From NCBI GenBank assembly GCA_003229135.1, contig QIHV01000032.1, positions 1-8,177 of the forward strand: a DNA stretch of 8,177 bases, read 5' to 3'. The position numbers were made by a program, and so were the translations under genes. Below the pieces are notes generated by a model, which worked only from the letters and a program-made list of their open reading frames with translations, had not been told where the DNA came from and made no database searches. Below, piece by piece: positions 6,122-8,177 of this stretch (position 1 is the first letter of the stretch; each line of letters starts with the position of its first letter). This DNA is from Candidatus Kaiserbacteria bacterium. GTDB lineage: Bacteria; Patescibacteriota; Minisyncoccia; Phycocordibacterales; Phycocordibacteraceae.

Positions 6122-7021
6122 ATGAAAACTGTAGTAATACTGGTATTCACAATGTTGGTATATGCTGTATCCGCATCCGCACACACAGTGGGAAATATGG
6201 AATTTCATTGGCAACATTTCGGTGCCGCGCCGTATGCACTGTCACGTACCAAAGCGATGCAGACGCGCGAAAGTGCATTTATCAAACTGGGGCTTCCTCA
6301 TCAGGTTGTTGCGCTCTTTATGGAGACGACAAAGAAACCTGGCAAGGAAATACGTCTGGTAAATGGAGACCGTCTCTCCGCAATGCTTTCGCGAGGGGGG
6401 ATCGTACATAGGAACGTTCTAGTCGATTTCACCACACCGCCGATAAGTGGCAATATGGAGTACGCTGCACCGGCCGAAGAGTGGCAGATTACTTGGCGAG
6501 GACGAATCTATGTGCTCATCCTTCCTAAAATTTGCAACAACTGGTCGGTTCGTATAGCGGTATCGGCATCGTCATCATGTGTGACGGTAACTTTCCATGT
6601 GCAGCCGGGTGACCAAGTACGATATGCTGTATTTACCCACCAAGGTGAGCGATTACCGTCCAGTTGTTGGAGTTTGTCTGATGGGGAAGAAATATCAGCA
6701 GCACCTTCGCCATGCACGGTGTGCAACTGGGTCGGTCCTTTGAGTATTTTGCCTAATGGTTTTAGTGTGAAATATTCAGGCCTGTACCGTGCGCACTCAC
6801 GCACACAAGTACTTCGTTTCCCCAGAAAAGTAATTGGGGATTACATTGCTTTGTGTATAACTCGTGTTGACTTGGGAGAATCCGATTCGTGGATTATTCC
6901 GCCATCTAGGTGGCGGGAAATTACAATCCTCTCTGTACACGTACCATACGACGGAAAACGCTGGCCAGTATGGGGATCAAAAGCAACCAACTGGTCTTTG
7001 TGGAAAAACAAAGGCCAATGA
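6122..7021 (+). CDS. Secreted protein of unknown function, six cysteines
   Basis: A 299-residue protein I do not recognise. Residues 1-20 form a classic signal peptide (short basic start, hydrophobic core, AxA-type site ending ASA before His21), so the mature protein is exported. The mature part has no further membrane segment and reads as beta-rich. A segment at about 76-142 includes NGDRLSAMLSRGG, VHRNVLVDF, EEWQITW and LPKICNNWSVR. Six cysteines (138, 153, 182, 198, 201, 245) include one CxxC pair, Cys198-Thr-Val-Cys201, and suggest disulfides; CNNW and CNW recur around Cys138 and Cys201. The C-terminus is Trp-rich (WPVWGSKATNWSLW). The start is fixed by a strong Shine-Dalgarno sequence. 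The gene lies 84 bases after the sortase with no clear promoter between, so co-transcription is likely, and it ends just before a strong terminator. No LPxTG-like tail or C-terminal anchor is seen, so it is not an obvious sortase substrate. It may be a lineage-specific family. Confidence 0.8.
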   Translation: MKTVVILVFTMLVYAVSASAHTVGNMEFHWQHFGAAPYALSRTKAMQTRESAFIKLGLPHQVVALFMETTKKPGKEIRLVNGDRLSAMLSRGGIVHRNVLVDFTTPPISGNMEYAAPAEEWQITWRGRIYVLILPKICNNWSVRIAVSASSSCVTVTFHVQPGDQVRYAVFTHQGERLPSSCWSLSDGEEISAAPSPCTVCNWVGPLSILPNGFSVKYSGLYRAHSRTQVLRFPRKVIGDYIALCITRVDLGESDSWIIPPSRWREITILSVHVPYDGKRWPVWGSKATNWSLWKNKGQ

Positions 7022-7027
7022 AACTTT

Positions 7028-7080
7028 GAGTCTGGTGCGACGGTATGGCTAGCCATACCGTCGCACAGGAGACTCTTTTT
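7028..7080 (+). terminator. Very strong intrinsic terminator
   Basis: A perfect 32-base palindrome (7035-7066; left arm GTGCGACGGTATGGCT) is extended at the base by GAGTCT (7028-7033) against AGACTC (7070-7075), giving about 22 bp of stem with a small asymmetric internal loop, then TTTTT (7076-7080). It begins 7 bases after the stop of the secreted-protein gene and should end that transcript. Fully folded, the palindrome would close on a tight CTAG loop. Confidence 0.92.
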
Positions 7081-7088
7081 ATACAACT

Positions 7089-8177
7089 ATGAACAAAATA
7101 TATTCAAATAAATCTCCCCACCCGATAATTATCGGTGTGATGGCCATTCTTGCAGTGGTTATTTTTGGTGCAACCATTGCATTTGCAACTGGAATAGTTA
7201 CCCCGACACAGGCATTTGCTCAAGTGGGACCGCCATGTTGCACACTTCCGCCACCACCACCTCCACCACCACCGCCACCACCTCCACCACCACCGCCACT
7301 GCCAGTACCGACCTGTACACTTTCAGCAAATCCGGCCACGATAGAAGTGGGGGATAGCTCAAAACTCTCATGGACAACAACGTATGCCACTTCATTTAAA
7401 GTGAACCATGGTGTTGGCAACCTCACACCAGTTGCAGGCGGTTCAACATATGTATCGCCAGTTATTCCGACCATTTATACTGGTACTGTAACTGGTTCAG
7501 GTGGAACAGCTACTTGTCATACGGTTGTTAAGGTGACACCCCCACCACCTCCGCCAAAACCAACCTGTACTCTCACCGCGACGCCTGCATTCATACACAA
7601 AGGGCAATCATCAAAACTCTCATGGACAACAACGCACGCCACTTCATTTAAAGTGAACCATGGCGTTGGCAACCTCACGCCAGTTGCGGGTGGTTCAACA
7701 TATGTATCGCCAGTTATTCCAACCACTTATACCGGTACAGCTACCGGAAAGGGTGGCAGTGTTAACTGCGGTGCGACAATCATGATTGGGCCACCTCCGC
7801 TACCGCTTCCGCCAACCTGTACTCTCACCGCAGCACCAGCTTCCATTAATCCTGGAGGTCATTCGGTATTATCATGGAAAACTAAATATGCCGTGTCACT
7901 TTTTATAGATCATGGTATTGGCACGTCAACACCGGTTACAAGTGGATCTGTGACCACATCACCGCAATCAACTACTACATACGTTGCAACAGCTACGGAT
8001 GCTGATGGTATCAGTGCTGTGTGTGACGCGACTGTCACAGTGAGTGGAGGCGGCGGCGGTGGAGGCGGCGCGCCAAGTTGCACACTAACAGTATCACCTA
8101 CGTCCATTGTGGTTGGTAGTTCAGCGACTCTTTCATGGGGCGGTACTAATATCATAAATATATTTATTAATAATGGT
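7089..8177 (+). CDS. Large exported surface protein with poly-proline stalk and Ig-like repeats (3' partial)
   Basis: An open frame of 363 codons with no stop before the window end, so the protein is cut at its C-terminus. Residues 1-11 are basic, 12-35 form a hydrophobic signal or anchor segment, and TQAFA before Gln45 is a plausible cleavage site. A Cys-Cys pair (50-51) precedes 17 consecutive prolines (54-70), then four repeats starting at Cys76, Cys160, Cys244 and Cys331. Each begins C-T-L-(S/T), has a central LSW, and the three complete ones end in a second Cys, consistent with a disulfide-closed Ig-like beta-sandwich. Linkers are PPPPPPKPT, PPPLPLPPT and an 8-glycine run (320-327). A role as a cell-surface stalk or adhesin is inferred. 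Anchoring by the upstream sortase cannot be tested because the C-terminus is missing. ATG 7089 is preferred over ATG 7140 because it supplies the basic n-region. It has no Shine-Dalgarno and starts 9 bases after a terminator T-run. Confidence 0.88.
   Translation, partial: MNKIYSNKSPHPIIIGVMAILAVVIFGATIAFATGIVTPTQAFAQVGPPCCTLPPPPPPPPPPPPPPPPPLPVPTCTLSANPATIEVGDSSKLSWTTTYATSFKVNHGVGNLTPVAGGSTYVSPVIPTIYTGTVTGSGGTATCHTVVKVTPPPPPPKPTCTLTATPAFIHKGQSSKLSWTTTHATSFKVNHGVGNLTPVAGGSTYVSPVIPTTYTGTATGKGGSVNCGATIMIGPPPLPLPPTCTLTAAPASINPGGHSVLSWKTKYAVSLFIDHGIGTSTPVTSGSVTTSPQSTTTYVATATDADGISAVCDATVTVSGGGGGGGGAPSCTLTVSPTSIVVGSSATLSWGGTNIINIFINNG
7122..7135. repeat. 14-base perfect palindrome
   Basis: CCGATAATTATCGG reads identically on both strands. 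It lies inside the signal-peptide coding region of the surface protein, 33 bases after the ATG. It could be a regulator-binding site or a small mRNA hairpin near the start, or chance. Confidence 0.4.
7248..7298 (+). repeat. Poly-proline codon run (17 Pro)
   Basis: Seventeen consecutive proline codons (CCA, CCT, CCG) encode residues 54-70 of the surface protein. The codons follow an 8-codon pattern (CCG, three CCA, CCT, three CCA), then a 7-codon copy missing one CCA, which suggests slippage or tandem duplication. Length change in steps of three bases would keep the frame. Confidence 0.9.
7359..7486 (+). repeat. Recent duplicate segment, first copy
   Basis: This 128-base segment aligns without gaps to 7611-7738 with nine substitutions, all transitions, and two amino-acid changes (Tyr to His, Ile to Thr). 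This points to a recent tandem duplication or ongoing gene conversion. Confidence 0.9.
7611..7738 (+). repeat. Recent duplicate segment, second copy
   Basis: Second copy of the 128-base duplicated core, offset by exactly 252 bases from the first, encoding repeat domain 2 of the surface protein. Confidence 0.9.

Larger units (their letters stand above)
7314..8177 (+). repeat. Tandem Ig-like domain repeats, four copies, last one partial
   Basis: Copies begin at Cys codons 7314, 7566, 7818 and 8079, a period of 252, 252 and 261 bases (84, 84 and 87 residues including the linkers). Copies 1 and 2 are almost identical at DNA level over their cores; copy 3 keeps the layout (CTL, LSW, DHGIG, TTTYVATAT, Cys) but has diverged; copy 4 runs out of the window. 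Confidence 0.85.

Noticed and set aside
6103..6411. 102-codon frame overlapping the secreted-protein gene
   Set aside because: It is in a different frame from a protein with a clean signal peptide and a strong Shine-Dalgarno, and its product has no recognisable feature.
7220..7474. Gly-rich open frame on the - strand (and similar frames at 7198-7395, 7517-7726 and 7910-8155)
   Set aside because: The glycine run is the reverse complement of the proline codons of the + strand surface protein, which has a signal peptide and repeat domains. The antisense frames only mirror the repeats.
7314..8177. CRISPR-like array or diversity-generating element
   Set aside because: The repeats are 252-261 bases long, in frame, protein-coding and diverging; there are no short direct repeats with unique spacers, no reverse transcriptase, and no adenine-specific changes.

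Overview
The window looks like chromosomal DNA from a small-genome bacterium of the Candidate Phyla Radiation (Patescibacteria, Parcubacteria-like). This is inferred from several things. The genes are compact and all on the + strand, and most starts lack a Shine-Dalgarno sequence. The SMC protein is strongly shortened. The exported surface protein at the right end is built of Cys-bracketed Ig-like repeats of the 'CTL..P..I..G....LSW' type that I associate with that group. No rRNA, tRNA, CRISPR array, transposase or phage gene is visible, and no intergenic gap exceeds about 110 bases.

Left part (1-3497), nucleic-acid and chromosome maintenance: a Nudix hydrolase with a degenerate Nudix box, then 4 bases later RNase III (rnc), then after a 103-base gap an SMC-type ATPase. 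The rnc-smc order recalls the rnc-smc-ftsY cluster of Firmicutes. The SMC protein has both ATPase half-heads intact. Its arms are only about 140 residues each, and about 60 residues sit where the 150-200 residue hinge should be.

Middle (3498-5278): a compact Pif1/RecD2-like superfamily 1B DNA helicase with all main motifs and a C-terminal helix-turn-helix-like extension.

Right part (5279-8177), cell surface: a sortase with an N-terminal membrane anchor and intact His/Cys/Arg; an unrecognised secreted protein with six cysteines and the only good Shine-Dalgarno sequence in the window; a very strong intrinsic terminator; and the 5' part of a large exported protein with a signal peptide, a run of 17 prolines and at least four Ig-like repeats, running off the right edge. 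The stretch reads as a secretion and surface-display locus. The sortase could process surface proteins, but no sorting signal is visible because the repeat protein is cut by the window end. The sortase stop codon lies in the loop of a long hairpin, next to a second hairpin with a GCAA tetraloop. The large terminator ends only 8 bases before the next start codon. Both arrangements suggest RNA-level control.

The most interesting points are the hinge-less short SMC, the non-canonical active-site residues in the Nudix and RNase III proteins, the unknown secreted protein, and the surface protein with its poly-proline stalk and freshly duplicated repeats.
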